64,000 bases of DNA from Aliiglaciecola sp. CAU 1673 (lineage in GTDB: Bacteria; Pseudomonadota; Gammaproteobacteria; Enterobacterales; Alteromonadaceae): contig NZ_JARHUG010000011.1 in assembly GCF_029223185.1 (NCBI RefSeq), positions 99,583 to 163,582 of the forward strand, given 5' to 3'. Positions 36,206 to 45,771 of the stretch are shown here, piece by piece; position 1 is the stretch's first letter, and every line of letters starts with the position of its first letter. The notes under the pieces were generated by a model. The model searched no databases, had not been told where the DNA came from, and saw only the letters and a program-made list of their open reading frames with translations. The position numbers and the translations under genes were made by a program.

Positions 36206-37831
36206 TTAAGGATTCAGGGACAAAACCTGATAGCCATACCCTGGTAGCTGTATTGTGTTGCCAGAGTGGGTGCCGCTTGCCAAACCATGTTCAGATAGCG
36301 CTGTTGCACCCTTTGTCAATGCTGTCTCGAAAGCAACCTTATCCTTCTCCAGATTGATACACACCAGTAACCGCTGATCGCCTGACTCGCGAACAAAGGC
36401 CAATACCGGTTCAGGGGCGTCAATAAATTGAATACTGCCTTTAACCAAGGCACTCTGTGTTTTTCGCCAAGCCATAAAACGGCGAAAGCTGTTCAGCACC
36501 GAATCGGCCTGATGTTCCTGCTTGTCGAGGGCATATGACAGGTGCTGTGATGGCATAGGTAGCCAGGGTTTATGGGTGCTGAAACCGCCATTGACGGCAT
36601 CAGACTGCCAAGGGAAAGGCGTACGACAACCATCACGGCCTTTGAAATTTGGCCAAAAAGCAATGCCATAAGGGTCCTGCAGGTGCTCAAAGTCCACCTC
36701 GGCTTCGGGAAGCCCCAACTCTTCGCCTTGATAAAAGCACACCGAGCCCCGTAAAGAGGCCACCATCGCCAGCAGCATCTTGGCAAAGTCAGGGCTATAG
36801 CTGTCATCTCCCCAACGAGAGACGGCGCGGGTAACGTCATGATTGCTGATGGCCCAGCAGGGCCAACCATCGGGCATGCCCTTTTCTGAAGCTTCTACTG
36901 TTTGCTTTATATAATTTGCTGAAAATTCTTTACTCAGTAATTCAAAGCTATAGCCCATGTGCAGGCGCTGCTCTCCATTGGTGTATTCGGCCAGGGTAGC
37001 GATACTGTCCTCAGAAGATACCTCCCCTAAAGACGTGGTGCCGGGATACCTGTCCATCAGTGCTCTGAGTGATTCAATAAAGGGTAGATTTTCCGGCTGC
37101 GTATTGTTGTAGTAGTGGTACTGAAAGGCGTAAGGATTGTCTTCGCTGAAGCCGCGGCCCTTACGTTCACTGACCGGCTTGGCTGGGTTGTCTCGCAGTA
37201 GCTTGTCATGAAAGCAAAAGTTGATGGCGTCCAGACGCAAGCCGTGAACACCCTTTTCCAACCAGAATTCCACATTATCCAGCGCTGCCTGCTGCACTTG
37301 CCGGTTATGGAAATTTAGATCCGGCTGACTGGTCAAAAAGTTGTGCAAGTAATACTGTCCCCGACGAGGCTCCCATTGCCAGGCGCTACCACCGAAGATG
37401 GATAGCCAATTGTTTGGAGGCGAGCCATCGGGTTTGGCATCAGCCCACACATACCAGTCCGCTTTTGCATTATTGCGGCTCTCGCGGCTTTGCAAAAACC
37501 AGGGGTGTTGGTCTGAGGTATGGCTGAGTACCTGATCAATCATAATCTTTAACCCCGAGGCACCGGCTTTTTCCACTAAACGTTCAAAATCGTCCAGGTT
37601 GCCGAACATGGGATCGATGTCCCGGTAGTCACTGATATCGTAGCCAAAGTCTTTCATCGGCGAGCGAAAGAACGGGGATATCCAGATGGCATCCACGCCA
37701 AGACTGGCTACATAGTCTAACCTCTCGATAATGCCGGGCAGATCGCCGATACCATCGGCGTTAGTGTCCAGGAAGCTGCGTGGATAAATTTGATAAATTG
37801 CCGCCCCGCGCCACCATTGATCCTTTTTCAT
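36206..37831 (-). CDS. GH13 alpha-glucosidase, cytoplasmic
   Basis: 541 residues from the ATG at 37831 (a TTG seven codons upstream is less likely). The start WWRGAAIYQIYPRSFLDTNADG is typical of GH13 oligo-1,6-glucosidase/alpha-glucosidase proteins. Catalytic set: nucleophile D201 in GLRLDAINF, acid/base E270 in SLGEVSS, transition-state D332 in ISNHDVTR. No signal peptide, so it should hydrolyse maltose or short maltodextrins in the cytoplasm after import. One copy of the 14-mer operator lies 83 bases upstream. It diverges from the receptor-pullulanase unit across a 492-bp regulatory region. Confidence 0.92.
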   Translation of the reverse strand: MKKDQWWRGAAIYQIYPRSFLDTNADGIGDLPGIIERLDYVASLGVDAIWISPFFRSPMKDFGYDISDYRDIDPMFGNLDDFERLVEKAGASGLKIMIDQVLSHTSDQHPWFLQSRESRNNAKADWYVWADAKPDGSPPNNWLSIFGGSAWQWEPRRGQYYLHNFLTSQPDLNFHNRQVQQAALDNVEFWLEKGVHGLRLDAINFCFHDKLLRDNPAKPVSERKGRGFSEDNPYAFQYHYYNNTQPENLPFIESLRALMDRYPGTTSLGEVSSEDSIATLAEYTNGEQRLHMGYSFELLSKEFSANYIKQTVEASEKGMPDGWPCWAISNHDVTRAVSRWGDDSYSPDFAKMLLAMVASLRGSVCFYQGEELGLPEAEVDFEHLQDPYGIAFWPNFKGRDGCRTPFPWQSDAVNGGFSTHKPWLPMPSQHLSYALDKQEHQADSVLNSFRRFMAWRKTQSALVKGSIQFIDAPEPVLAFVRESGDQRLLVCINLEKDKVAFETALTKGATALSEHGLASGTHSGNTIQLPGYGYQVLSLNP

Positions 37832-37914
37832 ACTGCGAACATGCCCCAACAATCAATATGTAAACAAAATGTTGGCTGAAGGATACGTCAGCTATTCGCT
37901 CTGTGTAAAAACCC

Positions 37915-37928
37915 TGCATACGTATTCA
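37915..37928 (-). promoter_or_regulatory. LacI-type operator candidate 1
   Basis: TGAATACGTATGCA on the minus strand, oriented toward the GH13 alpha-glucosidase. The 14-mer is palindromic except at one base pair and has the central CG typical of LacI-family operators. Confidence 0.8.
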
Positions 37929-38195
37929 ATACAAGGATTAAAAAGAAAAGATGTCCCAATGGGCTTTGGGCCGGGGACAGAAGCTCCGCTGTGGCCTGTT
38001 GAATACCTGTGCAATACAAAAAAACTAAGCTTTGCTGATGAAGCTGAGCAGCCAATTGCCATTTTTGTTTCCTCGATGTGCACGGAAAGTTCAGATAAGG
38101 AGCAACAAGAATGAGGCTTATACTCGAAAAGCAGTGCCAAGGAGTTCACAAAGATTTTGTAATTAATCTGTTAACAAAATGCTTAAAGATGTAAA

Positions 38196-38209
38196 TGAAT
38201 ACGTATGCA
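38196..38209 (+). promoter_or_regulatory. LacI-type operator candidate 2
   Basis: TGAATACGTATGCA, exactly the same 14-mer, upstream of the first TonB receptor. A promoter-like pair follows: TTGAGC at 38215-38220, 18-base spacer, TAGTAT at 38239-38244. Confidence 0.82.
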
Positions 38210-38323
38210 ATGCATTGAGCCTGTCTCATAGCCAGGGCTAGTATGTTTTGATTCCAACAATAGGTGGTTTATTGCCCGTTTTGCGGTACCGGCGGTGCAC
38301 CATCACAAAAAGGGTAGCAAAAC

Positions 38324-41300
38324 ATGTTTGACGCCAGATCCAGTGGTCGTACTGGAGTAAAAGCCAATTTTCGGCCAAACCCTGTCAGTCGTTGCCTGAT
38401 AGCGGCGGGCCTAATGTCTATCACACCTTGGCTGCAAGCGCAGGAATCCGGGGAAGACAAAAAAGAACAAGCTGTGGAAGTGATTGAGGTCAAGGGCTTC
38501 AGTACCAGCCTGATCCAGTCATTGAACCAGAAGCGTTTCGGCGATACGGTTTCCGAGCAAATTTCCGCCGATGATCTGGGTGGTTTGCCCGATGTTTCCA
38601 TGGCCGATGCTTTAACCCGATTGCCGGGTATTTCTGCGGTACGTACCGGTGGTCAGGCGGCGGAGATTAACATCCGCGGTTTGTCCGGTGACTTTGTGTT
38701 TTCCACCCTAAATGGTCGCGAGCAGGTTTCTACCAGCGGCAGTCGTAGCATCGAATTCGACCAATACCCCTCAGAATTGATTAACTCCGCCGCCGTGTAT
38801 AAGTCGCCCAAAGCCTCACTGATTGAAGGTGGGGTGGCCGGTACTGTGGAGCTGAAAACCGCCAGCGCCCTGAGTAATGACAAGGTACATACCTTCAATA
38901 TGAACCTGCGCGGCATGTATAACGACAGTGCCAATGATATTCCCGATGGTGAGGAATTTGGCCATCGCTTGAGTTTTTCCTACCAGGGCAAGTTCCTTGA
39001 CGACACCCTGGGGCTGTCATTTGGCTATGCCAGGCTGTTCCAGCCCAGTGTTTCCACCCAGTTTATCGGTCTGGCCTATAACGCCCAAAAAGATTTGGAT
39101 GGTGATGGTGACAATGAATTCTTAAGCGAAGGCTTTGAGATGCAGCACAAGGGCGGCGAAGAAACGCGCGACGGTTATGTGGCTGCCATCGAATGGGCGC
39201 CGGTGGATAACTTCACCCTGAAGGCCGATGCCTTTATCTCCAAGTTTGATTCCGAGGAGTTCGCCCGCGGCTTCCGGGTTAAGCTGGGTGGCAGTTCCGC
39301 CGCAGTCGGGAATCCGGTACTGGTCAATGACGCGGTAATCGGCGGTACCTTTAACCGCACGTCACAAAGCTTCACCCGGGTGGAACTGGTTAATGATGAC
39401 AACCAGGACTTTGACGAGGTCAAGAGCTTTGGCATTAACGCCAACTGGCAGGTCAATGATGACCTGTCGCTGTCTTTCGATGTCTCCCAATCCATTGCCA
39501 AGAGTAACTTCCGTAACGGCCTGTTGTGGTCATTGGTATCCGAAGACGCCAATGCCGCTAATCCCAGGCTGGATGAAAATATCTCCATTAGCTACTTGCT
39601 GAATGGCCTGGATCTGCCGGATTTAGGCTTTAGCCAGGCCGATGCCTTTACCGATTTGGACAGAGTTCTGGTCAGTAAGTACGGCATCTATCCCTATGAA
39701 AACGATGATGAGCTGATTGCCTATCGCCTGGATGGTAAGTATGCGCTGGATAACGCGTTTTTCTCCTCCATAGAGGCGGGGATCCGCTATTCTGACCGGG
39801 AATACAGTAATGACCGTTCGGTGTTTGAATTTGGTAGCGATTCCTCTTTCCCCGGCAGTCAGCCGCCGCTGAAACTGACGGAGGATATGGTTCAGGTGGT
39901 CAATTGGGCAGGGGATTTTGCCTACTTCCCCAGCTACCTGGCCATCGACCTCAATAAAGCGCTGAATGCCTGGTTCCCTAATGGTATCCCGCAGCCGGTG
40001 AAAACCTGGGGCACCGGTCATCCCGGTGTGCTCAATGGTCCAGGCAGCGGTCCCAATACCGCCTGGTCGATGCTGGAAAGCGGTTCGGTATATGAAGAAG
40101 TGCTCTCTGCCTATCTGATGGCCAATATCGATACTGAGCTGTTTGGCTTGCCGGTGACCGGTAATATTGGTATCCGCCGGGTGGAGTCTGAGCAATCCTC
40201 TACCGTGTTGCAGGATGTCTCGGAAGACATTATCGACCCCATTACCGGCGAAGTGATTGATACCCGCGGCAATCCGTTAAATGGCGCCCAGTACATCACC
40301 GATGATGCCGGCCTGGTCAATGACTTTTTCCGCCCGGCCCTGTTAACCGACAAATACACCGACTATCTGCCGTCTTTGAACCTGAACTTTAAACTCACCG
40401 ATCAGGATCAAATCCGCTTTGCTGCTGCAAAAGTTATGGGCCGTGCACCCATTAACCGGTTGTTTGCTAATGCCACAGTGCGGGTAGATGAAGTCTTTGC
40501 CACCCAAGATCAGGATACCGGCAATATTATCCTGTCGGCGCCAACGGCCAAAATCAGCGGCAACAGCAACAACAGCCCTTATTTGCGGCCGTTTTACGCT
40601 AACCAATACGACATTTCCTATGAGCGGTATTTTGAGGACACCGACGGCGCCTTTATTGCCGCGTTGTTTTACAAAGATATTCAATCCTTTATCAGTGAAT
40701 TTACCGAGGATCCCTTCGATTTTGCCGGTAATGGCTTCACCGTTCCGACCAGTATCAATGTACTGGTAACAGATGAAGACGGAAATCCGGTTTTCGATGA
40801 CCAGGGCGAGCGCCTGAGCGTGCAAGTGCCCACCGAAAACGGCGCTTACACCACAGCAGTGAATAATGAGAAAGGCGGCTATATCCGCGGTCTGGAACTG
40901 GCCTATACCCATATCTTCTCTTTCCTGCCTGACTTGTGGTCGGGGCTTGGCGTCAATGCCAGCTACTCCTACACCGAGAGTGAAATCCAGCAACAGACCA
41001 CGCTAGGTGGCAACAGCGTGACCCAAACCCTGCCGGGGCTGTCGGAGAATGTACTGACTACAACCTTGTTCTGGGAGTACGAGGATTTTGAGACTCGTGT
41101 CAGCGTGCGCTATCGCGATGCCTTTGTATCCAAGCAGGTAGCGGTCAATGAGCAGGTGGTCAATTTTGATGCGGAGACCGTGGTCGACTATCAGGCCTCC
41201 TACCAGTTCAACGAAAACCTGGGCGTGCTGTTCCAAGTCAATAACCTGACCGATGAGCCGACCAAAAGCTATTTCGGCACCGAGGCTCAGACCGGCACCA

Positions 41301-41350
41301 TCCAGTATTTCGGCCGCCAGTTCTATCTCGGCATGACCTATTCCCTGTAA
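38324..41350 (+). CDS. TonB-dependent receptor for alpha-glucans (MalA-like)
   Basis: 1008 residues. After an N-terminal signal region come a TonB-box-like stretch (VEVIEVKGF) and a plug with DVSMADALTRLPGISAVR, NIRGLSGDFVFSTLNGREQ and VYKSPKASLIEGGVAGTVEL. A 22-strand-type barrel ends FYLGMTYSL. These plug motifs belong to the large receptor subfamily first noted in Xanthomonas and Caulobacter for plant-derived oligosaccharides. It is followed 25 bases later by the pullulanase and preceded by an operator copy, so import of maltodextrins is a strong inference. AAGGGT lies upstream of the ATG. It is a paralogue of the receptor at 46150. Confidence 0.93.
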   Translation: MFDARSSGRTGVKANFRPNPVSRCLIAAGLMSITPWLQAQESGEDKKEQAVEVIEVKGFSTSLIQSLNQKRFGDTVSEQISADDLGGLPDVSMADALTRLPGISAVRTGGQAAEINIRGLSGDFVFSTLNGREQVSTSGSRSIEFDQYPSELINSAAVYKSPKASLIEGGVAGTVELKTASALSNDKVHTFNMNLRGMYNDSANDIPDGEEFGHRLSFSYQGKFLDDTLGLSFGYARLFQPSVSTQFIGLAYNAQKDLDGDGDNEFLSEGFEMQHKGGEETRDGYVAAIEWAPVDNFTLKADAFISKFDSEEFARGFRVKLGGSSAAVGNPVLVNDAVIGGTFNRTSQSFTRVELVNDDNQDFDEVKSFGINANWQVNDDLSLSFDVSQSIAKSNFRNGLLWSLVSEDANAANPRLDENISISYLLNGLDLPDLGFSQADAFTDLDRVLVSKYGIYPYENDDELIAYRLDGKYALDNAFFSSIEAGIRYSDREYSNDRSVFEFGSDSSFPGSQPPLKLTEDMVQVVNWAGDFAYFPSYLAIDLNKALNAWFPNGIPQPVKTWGTGHPGVLNGPGSGPNTAWSMLESGSVYEEVLSAYLMANIDTELFGLPVTGNIGIRRVESEQSSTVLQDVSEDIIDPITGEVIDTRGNPLNGAQYITDDAGLVNDFFRPALLTDKYTDYLPSLNLNFKLTDQDQIRFAAAKVMGRAPINRLFANATVRVDEVFATQDQDTGNIILSAPTAKISGNSNNSPYLRPFYANQYDISYERYFEDTDGAFIAALFYKDIQSFISEFTEDPFDFAGNGFTVPTSINVLVTDEDGNPVFDDQGERLSVQVPTENGAYTTAVNNEKGGYIRGLELAYTHIFSFLPDLWSGLGVNASYSYTESEIQQQTTLGGNSVTQTLPGLSENVLTTTLFWEYEDFETRVSVRYRDAFVSKQVAVNEQVVNFDAETVVDYQASYQFNENLGVLFQVNNLTDEPTKSYFGTEAQTGTIQYFGRQFYLGMTYSL

Positions 41351-41375
41351 CCAGATAAGAAAACGGAGTATCAAT

Positions 41376-44300
41376 ATGTTTGCTTCCTCTAAGACACTAA
41401 CGCTGGCCGGGCTGATGCTCGCAGCGCTGGTTTTGGCCGGTTGCGGGGGCTCGGATGTCGAACCGGGCGAAACCTTGTTGACCTGTGATGTGCCCAATAT
41501 TCCCGATGCCAGCGGCACCAGCTGTGTACCGCCGCCACCTATCCAGTGCGATCCGCCTACGGTGCCCGATGCACGCAATGAATCCTGTGTGGTAGGGGCC
41601 GATCCTAATGCGCCAGATCCGGTGTTTTTTCCCGGCGCGGATCAGGCCGTGCTGTACTACAATCGCGCTGCCGTGGGTGCCGATAACAGCACCAATGACT
41701 CCTCCTACGAGGGCTATCGCCTGCATACCTGGAGTAATGATACCTGTAACGCCTATTCGGAGGCCGATACCGATTGGGCCAATGGCCGCAACTATAATGG
41801 TATCGACCCAAATTATGGTGCTTACTGGATCCTGGACCTCAAGCCTGGCTATGCCGGTACTGAAGGCGCTTGCGGTAACTTTATTATCCATATCGGCACT
41901 GATGACGCCGGTAAAGAGATGGGCGGCGGAGATTTCAAAATGCCCCTGTCGCAGGATGATCCCACTTTTGCCAGGATGAACTTCACCTTCTCCGGCGTCC
42001 CTTCGGTATTTGAATTCCCTATTGTGTCTTTGGGTCCGCAGCCGGTGAAAATTGACGGCGCCGCAGCCCATTGGTTGACGGCCGATATTTTGGTGTGGGA
42101 ATTGGATAATCGCGATCTGATTTCCGAATTAAAGTTGCATCATTCTGCTGCCGCTGACTTGAAGGTAGATGTGGACACTGGCCTAAACGGTCAGAGCCTG
42201 ACCATGGTGGAAACCGAACTTAGTGATGCACTTAAGGCTAAGCATCCGCAACTGGCCAATTGGCCGGCCTATAAGCTGGATGTGGATAGCAATCAGGCCA
42301 AGTCTTTGCTGAAATCCCAATTAGTGGCAGCGGCCTATGATTTGGATGGCAACCTCTCCAAGGCCACCGCTGTGCAAACCGCTAAGGTGCTGGATGCACT
42401 GTATACTGCTGGGGATAACGATGCCGATGAAGCCGAGTTAGGTCCTGTTTATGCCGATGGGCAGATCAAGGTGTCAGTATGGGCGCCCACCGCCCAATCG
42501 GTGAAACTGAATGTCTATAATACGGCCAAGTCGCGCACTGCCAGCCATGCTATGAGTCTGAACGAAGCGACTGGCATTTGGTCGTATACCGGCACTAGTA
42601 GTCTGGACAGGCAGTACTATCGTTTTGAGCTGAGTGTTTATCATCCGGTCAGCGCCAAATTGGAAACCCTGGAAGTGACCGACCCCTACTCATTAAGCTT
42701 GTCCACCAACGGTCGGTTCAGCCAGTTTGTTAATCTTGAGGATGCCGATCTTAAGCCCGCTGGCTGGGAGGGTCATTCCGTACCGACAGTAGCCGACCCT
42801 GAAGACATCATTATCTATGAGGGTCATATCCGCGATTTCAGCGGGCTGGATGAAAGTACCAGCACTGAGAACCGGGGCAAGTACCTGGCCTTTACCGAAG
42901 CCGACAGCGCGCCGGTCAGTCATCTTAAAATGCTGGTGGAAAATGGCCTTAATCACTTCCATCTGCTTCCTAGCGCCGATATGGCCACGGTCAATGAAGA
43001 TCCCAGCAAATCGGTGGATCTGAACAGCACGGTACAAGAGCTTTGCCGTTTAAACCGACAGGCCCAGGTCTGTAGCGAGGAAAATCCAAGCGCCACCTTG
43101 TTGTCGGTGTTTGAAAGCTACGATCCCTTTACTGAACCCACCAAGGCCCAGCAACTGGCAGAGGATATGCGTGGAGTGGACCGCTTTAACTGGGGTTACG
43201 ATCCGCATCACTACACCGTGCCTGAAGGCAGCTATGCCTCTAACGCAGAAGGCGTCGCCCGCATCCTTGAAACCCGTGCCATGATCCAATCTTTGCATGA
43301 AATGGGCCTTCGAGTGGTGCAGGATGTGGTTTATAACCACACCAATGCTTCGGGTCTGAATGACAAGTCGGTGCTGGATAAAGTCGTGCCCGGCTATTAC
43401 CACCGCTACGATCTCAACAGCGGTGGGATCTTGCGCGAAACTTGCTGTGATGATACCGAGCCACGCCATCGAATGATGGAAAAGCTGATGCAGGACTCTC
43501 TGCTGACCTGGACCGAGCAATATAAGTTTGACGGTTTCCGTTTCGATATTATGAGTCATGCCAGCAAGGAAACGATGCTTGCCCTGCGTGAAGCGGTGCA
43601 GGCCGTGGATGCCGACAACTACTTTTATGGTGAAGGCTGGACCCGCACAGATCGGGGTTTTGAGCAGGCTAATCAGCCGAATATGGCCGGTACAGAAATC
43701 GCCACCTTTAATGACAGGCTGCGTGAAGCGGTGCGTCAGGGCGCATTTTTCAGCGGCACCAATAGCAATATGCGCGACCAGGACCGCCTGAAAATGGGCT
43801 TGGCCGGTACCCTGAAAAACTATGTCCTTAAAGACTTTAATGGCATTGATGCCAGCACCAGTGTGCTCGGTGGTTACGCCGAAGATCCCGCCGATATCAT
43901 TAACTATGTCTCCAAGCATGATAATGAGACGCTTTGGGATCAGCTGCAGTACGTGTTGCCACAAAGTCTGAATCTGAATCAGCGGGTGCGGGTGCAAAAT
44001 ATTGCTGCCAGTATTCCTTTGATGTCGCAGGGCATTCCCTTCCTGCAGTTAGGCGGAGATTTGCTGCGCTCCAAATCCATGGACCGCGATGCCTATGACT
44101 CTGGCGACTGGTTTAACCGGGTGGATTTTACCTACCAGCATAACAACTGGAATGTAGGTCTGCCCCTGGCCGACAAAAACCAGGGCCGCTGGGCCGAGAT
44201 GGGGGGCTTTATCTACAATCCCCAGCGTGACGCCGGGCCCAGCGATATCGGTTTTGCTGCTAGCGTCTTCCAGGAGTTCCTGAAGATCCGCTCCACCAGT

Positions 44301-45683
44301 AAATTGTTCCGCCTGACCTCAGGGCAGGACATTATCGATCGCGTGGGTTTCCACAATATCGGTAAAAACCAGACTCCCGGTCTGATTGTTATGAGTATCG
44401 ACGATGGTTTGGGCTTGCCCGACCTCGACCCCATGCATGACGCCCTGGTGGTGGTGATCAACGGTACAGCTAGTGAACAGTCCCATACGGTGCGCACCGC
44501 CACTGGCTTTAGTCTGCATAGCGCTCAGCAAAACTCCGTCGATGCATTGGTGCAGGAAGCCGGCTTCTCCCAAGGCGAAGGCGAGGGCACTTTTAGCGTG
44601 CCAGCCTATACCACAGCGGTCTTTGTCAAAACTCAAAGCGGTGCTCAGGGAGAAGGTCTGTCGGCCTATGCCACCGCCGGTGCGCCGGATGTGGTGCCTT
44701 ATGGCAGCACCACGGTTTATGTGCGCGGCAGCCTGAACGGCTGGAGTGAAAACGACCCCATGAGCTATCAGGGCAATGGCGTTTATCAACGTGCTATCGC
44801 CTTAACTGGCGGCGCAGAAATTGAGTTTAAGATTGCCAGTGCCGACTGGTCGACCGTAGACTTTGGCGCCCTCGGTGGCGATACGGTACAGGTCAACGAA
44901 GGTGAAGAAAAAGTATTGGGCCGTAGCGGCGCCAATCTTAAATTTGCCCCTGCGATAGATGCTACTTATCTGTTTATCCTTGATGCCAGCAACCCCGATG
45001 CACCAGTGCTTAGGGTGCGTAACGAGGAGCCTTTCCCCGGCACCACAGTCTACGTGCGCGGAAGCCTTAACGGCTGGGGTACGGACAATCCGATGAGCTA
45101 CGATGGAGCAGGACTGTATAGCGCCGAAATCGATGTCACCGCCGGTAACTATGAGTTCAAAGTGGCCAGTGCAGATTGGTCCACGGTCGACTTTGGTGCC
45201 GCCAACGGTCCCTTCAGTCTGGGTGACGAGATCGACCTTAGCCGCAGCGGCCCTAATATCGGCATGAACTTCGGTGATAGCACGCAATACTACTTCGCTT
45301 TTGATGCCAGTAATTTGGATGCGCCGACTTTGACGGTGAACAAGAGCCGGATGTTTGGCGATACGGTGGTCTATATCCGAGGTGGCATGAATGGCTGGGG
45401 CGCAGTGGATGCACTGGTCTTCCAGGGTAAGGCGACCTATAGCGTTGATATTGCCCTAAGCGCCGGTGTGCACGAGTTTAAAGTAGCCTCCGAAGATTGG
45501 GCGACGGTCAACCTTGGTGTACCACCAGGCGGCACCAGTGACGTTGTGATAGGTCAAGCCAAAGTGCTTGGAGGCTCCAACGACAATCTAAGAATTGAGG
45601 TAACGAATGCCGGTACCTATCGCTTTACTGTCAAAGGCCCTAGTGCTTCTGCACCAACGGTATCGGTGACGCCGGTGCCCTGA
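41376..45683 (+). CDS. Pullulanase-type GH13 lipoprotein with three C-terminal repeats
   Basis: 1435 residues. Lipobox at LAGC23, then a linker with two copies of a Cys-pair motif (C37-C75 region: CDVPNIPDASGTSCV / CDPPTVPDARNESCV). Next come a CBM41-like domain (LHTWSNDTC..YGAYWILDLKPG), a pullulanase N2/CBM48 part (DGQIKVSVWAPTAQSVKLNVY) and the GH13 barrel, with nucleophile D724 (GFRFDIMSH), acid/base E753 (FYGEGWTR) and D849 (SKHDNET). After the barrel, three repeats of about 105 residues begin at 1112, 1223 and 1329, each opening VY(V/I)RG(S/G)(L/M)NGW and containing an E-F-K-(V/I)-A-S-x-D-W core. They look like starch-binding modules. It debranches alpha-1,6 links at the cell surface or in the periplasm. 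Confidence 0.92.
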   Translation: MFASSKTLTLAGLMLAALVLAGCGGSDVEPGETLLTCDVPNIPDASGTSCVPPPPIQCDPPTVPDARNESCVVGADPNAPDPVFFPGADQAVLYYNRAAVGADNSTNDSSYEGYRLHTWSNDTCNAYSEADTDWANGRNYNGIDPNYGAYWILDLKPGYAGTEGACGNFIIHIGTDDAGKEMGGGDFKMPLSQDDPTFARMNFTFSGVPSVFEFPIVSLGPQPVKIDGAAAHWLTADILVWELDNRDLISELKLHHSAAADLKVDVDTGLNGQSLTMVETELSDALKAKHPQLANWPAYKLDVDSNQAKSLLKSQLVAAAYDLDGNLSKATAVQTAKVLDALYTAGDNDADEAELGPVYADGQIKVSVWAPTAQSVKLNVYNTAKSRTASHAMSLNEATGIWSYTGTSSLDRQYYRFELSVYHPVSAKLETLEVTDPYSLSLSTNGRFSQFVNLEDADLKPAGWEGHSVPTVADPEDIIIYEGHIRDFSGLDESTSTENRGKYLAFTEADSAPVSHLKMLVENGLNHFHLLPSADMATVNEDPSKSVDLNSTVQELCRLNRQAQVCSEENPSATLLSVFESYDPFTEPTKAQQLAEDMRGVDRFNWGYDPHHYTVPEGSYASNAEGVARILETRAMIQSLHEMGLRVVQDVVYNHTNASGLNDKSVLDKVVPGYYHRYDLNSGGILRETCCDDTEPRHRMMEKLMQDSLLTWTEQYKFDGFRFDIMSHASKETMLALREAVQAVDADNYFYGEGWTRTDRGFEQANQPNMAGTEIATFNDRLREAVRQGAFFSGTNSNMRDQDRLKMGLAGTLKNYVLKDFNGIDASTSVLGGYAEDPADIINYVSKHDNETLWDQLQYVLPQSLNLNQRVRVQNIAASIPLMSQGIPFLQLGGDLLRSKSMDRDAYDSGDWFNRVDFTYQHNNWNVGLPLADKNQGRWAEMGGFIYNPQRDAGPSDIGFAASVFQEFLKIRSTSKLFRLTSGQDIIDRVGFHNIGKNQTPGLIVMSIDDGLGLPDLDPMHDALVVVINGTASEQSHTVRTATGFSLHSAQQNSVDALVQEAGFSQGEGEGTFSVPAYTTAVFVKTQSGAQGEGLSAYATAGAPDVVPYGSTTVYVRGSLNGWSENDPMSYQGNGVYQRAIALTGGAEIEFKIASADWSTVDFGALGGDTVQVNEGEEKVLGRSGANLKFAPAIDATYLFILDASNPDAPVLRVRNEEPFPGTTVYVRGSLNGWGTDNPMSYDGAGLYSAEIDVTAGNYEFKVASADWSTVDFGAANGPFSLGDEIDLSRSGPNIGMNFGDSTQYYFAFDASNLDAPTLTVNKSRMFGDTVVYIRGGMNGWGAVDALVFQGKATYSVDIALSAGVHEFKVASEDWATVNLGVPPGGTSDVVIGQAKVLGGSNDNLRIEVTNAGTYRFTVKGPSASAPTVSVTPVP

Positions 45684-45696
45684 TAGAGGCTCATGG

Positions 45697-45726
45697 AAAA
45701 AACGCTGCTTCGGCAGCGTTTTTTTT
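45697..45726 (+). terminator. Strong rho-independent terminator with UUCG loop
   Basis: AAAAAACGCTGC-TTCG-GCAGCGTTTTTT, a twelve-pair stem ending in a run of T, 13 bases after the pullulanase stop. Confidence 0.95.
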
Positions 45727-45746
45727 GCGACTAAGCATGGTTCAAA

Positions 45747-45771
45747 GCACCAATCTGGTGCAGATTTTTTT
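45747..45771 (+). terminator. Second tandem terminator
   Basis: GCACC-AATCT-GGTGC followed by AGA and seven T. It backs up the first terminator and separates the pullulanase unit from the next operator. Confidence 0.65.

Larger units (their letters stand above)
37832..38323. promoter_or_regulatory. Divergent regulatory region with two operator copies
   Basis: 492 non-coding bases between the GH13 glucosidase and the first receptor. It holds one operator for each side (37915 and 38196), about 270 bases apart, and a 7-bp inverted repeat (ATTTTGT...ACAAAAT, 38154-38180) just upstream of the second. No believable ORF. Confidence 0.75.

Noticed and set aside
37869..38114. 81-codon frame in the divergent regulatory region
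   Set aside because: It contains an operator copy, lacks a ribosome site and has an unlike-protein composition.
43050..43997. 315-codon open frame opposite the pullulanase barrel
   Set aside because: Antisense to catalytic-domain codons with all GH13 motifs on the other strand.
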